Shown piece after piece: positions 7,051-7,972 of a stretch of DNA of 7,972 bases (position 1 is its first letter; every line of letters begins with the position of its first letter). The notes beneath the pieces are model-generated. The model had not been told where the DNA came from. It saw nothing but the letters and a program-made list of their open reading frames with translations, and searched no databases. The position numbers and the translations under genes are program-made. The stretch comes from Allomuricauda sp. (GTDB taxonomy: Bacteria; Bacteroidota; Bacteroidia; Flavobacteriales; Flavobacteriaceae). The stretch covers positions 1 through 7,972 of the forward strand of contig JANQOD010000348.1 in the NCBI GenBank assembly GCA_028289745.1. Reading direction: 5' to 3'.

Positions 7051-7858
7051 CGTTTATCTGGGATTCCAATTCCAATATTTCTGGTCGGTCAAAATTCTCT
7101 ATGACATATATATATCCGATATTGGCCATATCATTGAAAAGAGAGACCTCAATATCATAAAAACTCTGAGCGGTGTTCAATTCATATTTTTTGATAGTGC
7201 CAATAGGAATACCTTCAGGAAAGATACTCGACATGCCCCCAGTAATGATGGTGTCGCCCACCACAAGGGGCACCAACCGTGGAATGTCAGTCAATTGCAC
7301 CGTTTCGTAATAATCTCCGTCCCATACCAAAGAGCCGAAATAGTTGGTGTTCTTGACCTTGGCATTGATGTTCGACTTGATGTTGAGTATGCTTTGAACG
7401 GTCGAATGGTTATTCGAAGTGTTCTCGACAATGCCCAAGATTCCCTGTGAGGTAATGACACCCATGTCTTGGTCTATCCCTTGGTTTTTACCCAGGTCGA
7501 TGGTAATGTAATTGCGCAGTGAGGCATAACTGTTTTTAATCACTTTTCCCCGAATCACTTGGTAGCTTATTTGTGCAGTATCCAATGTTTCCCCATAAGA
7601 CCGTTCTTGATTGAAAAGAAGTTGTCGCAATGCCCTGTTTTCTTCTGACAACTTTTCGTTTTCTTCCCTCAGGTCAAAATAGGACGAAATATTGTTGGAG
7701 ACCCTATAGGTGTTGGCCGTCAACCATTTTGATGAGTTAAAGAACTTTGATTGGTGGTATGAATGTGAGCGAACGGTCAGGGCAATGGCAACCGATCCCA
7801 AGAAAACATATAGAAAAGAATTTCTATAGCGTAAAATGAAATTGATGATCTGTTGCAT
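7040..7858 (-). CDS. mreC: MreC, rod-shape-determining periplasmic scaffold protein
   Basis: MreC is a bitopic inner-membrane protein whose periplasmic part self-associates and activates PBP2. The 272-aa product shows a short cytoplasmic N-terminus, one membrane helix at about 14-30, and a coiled coil at about 60-83 (heptad-like run of E, N, L and R around REENEKLSEENRALRQLL). A two-barrel beta domain follows from about 100 to 255, with NYITIDLGKNQGI, GILGIV, GSLVWDG and VGDTIITGGMSSIFPEGIP, all characteristic of MreC. Length is typical for Bacteroidota. It starts 47 bp after the mreB stop codon and has no recognisable Shine-Dalgarno sequence. Its stop overlaps mreD by 11 bp. Confidence 0.96.
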   Translation of the reverse strand: MQQIINFILRYRNSFLYVFLGSVAIALTVRSHSYHQSKFFNSSKWLTANTYRVSNNISSYFDLREENEKLSEENRALRQLLFNQERSYGETLDTAQISYQVIRGKVIKNSYASLRNYITIDLGKNQGIDQDMGVITSQGILGIVENTSNNHSTVQSILNIKSNINAKVKNTNYFGSLVWDGDYYETVQLTDIPRLVPLVVGDTIITGGMSSIFPEGIPIGTIKKYELNTAQSFYDIEVSLFNDMANIGYIYVIENFDRPEILELESQINDAQ

Positions 7859-7905
7859 TCAACTCTGTCTTTGTCGCCCCATTTCAGACATGAATGCCTG
7901 AGAGC

Positions 7906-7972
7906 TTACTTGATTAAAATGCTTTTGTAGCGTTCAAGGTTTTTGAGGGCAATGCCAGTGCCCCTTACAACG
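7906..7972 (-). CDS. mreB: MreB, actin-like rod-shape protein, C-terminal fragment (runs off the right edge)
   Basis: The last 22 codons lie here, reading VVRGTGIALKNLERYKSILI and ending K then TAA at 7908-7906. The GTGIALKNLERY segment is the expected MreB C-terminus, where VxxGxGxALxN precedes the tail, and mreC directly follows in the same direction. MreB forms membrane-bound filaments that orient the elongation machinery. Most of the gene, and probably the operon promoter, lie beyond the window. Confidence 0.92.
   Translation of the reverse strand, partial: VVRGTGIALKNLERYKSILIK

Overview
The window looks like chromosomal DNA of a member of the Bacteroidota, most likely a marine Flavobacteriaceae. 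The reasons are the gene content, the absence of clear Shine-Dalgarno sequences before the start codons, and two matches to the Bacteroidota promoter element TAnnTTTG just upstream of genes. I cannot name the genus from sequence alone. No rRNA, tRNA, CRISPR array, insertion sequence or attachment site is visible, and coding density is high throughout.

Left part (1-2475): the first eight codons of surE run leftward off the edge. A spacer of about 200 bp follows, then a divergent gene for a C-terminal processing (tail-specific) protease of peptidase family S41, read here as a periplasmic lipoprotein. A strong intrinsic terminator closes it. Middle (2518-3355): an independent gene for a membrane-anchored or secreted DNA/RNA non-specific endonuclease with a DRGH motif, preceded by its own promoter-like element. 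Its last 18 bp overlap the 3' end of rodA on the other strand.

Right part (3338-7972): the rod-shape elongation operon on the minus strand, transcribed right to left as mreB (only its last 22 codons are present), mreC, mreD, mrdA (PBP2) and rodA. mreC/mreD and mrdA/rodA each overlap by 11 bp, which suggests translational coupling. MreB filaments, through MreC and MreD, guide the RodA glycosyltransferase and PBP2 transpeptidase pair that builds side-wall peptidoglycan. The protease may also touch cell-wall homeostasis, since E. coli Prc processes PBP3 and degrades a murein hydrolase, but that link is only inference here.

I found no new defence, mobile or biosynthetic system. The points worth a second look are modest: a cysteine/histidine cluster in PBP2 near the active site, an apparent extra pair of membrane helices in RodA, a shared 10-nt sequence at the two overlapping start junctions, a 3' antisense overlap between the nuclease and rodA, a corrected protease start, and promoter elements that imply very short leaders.
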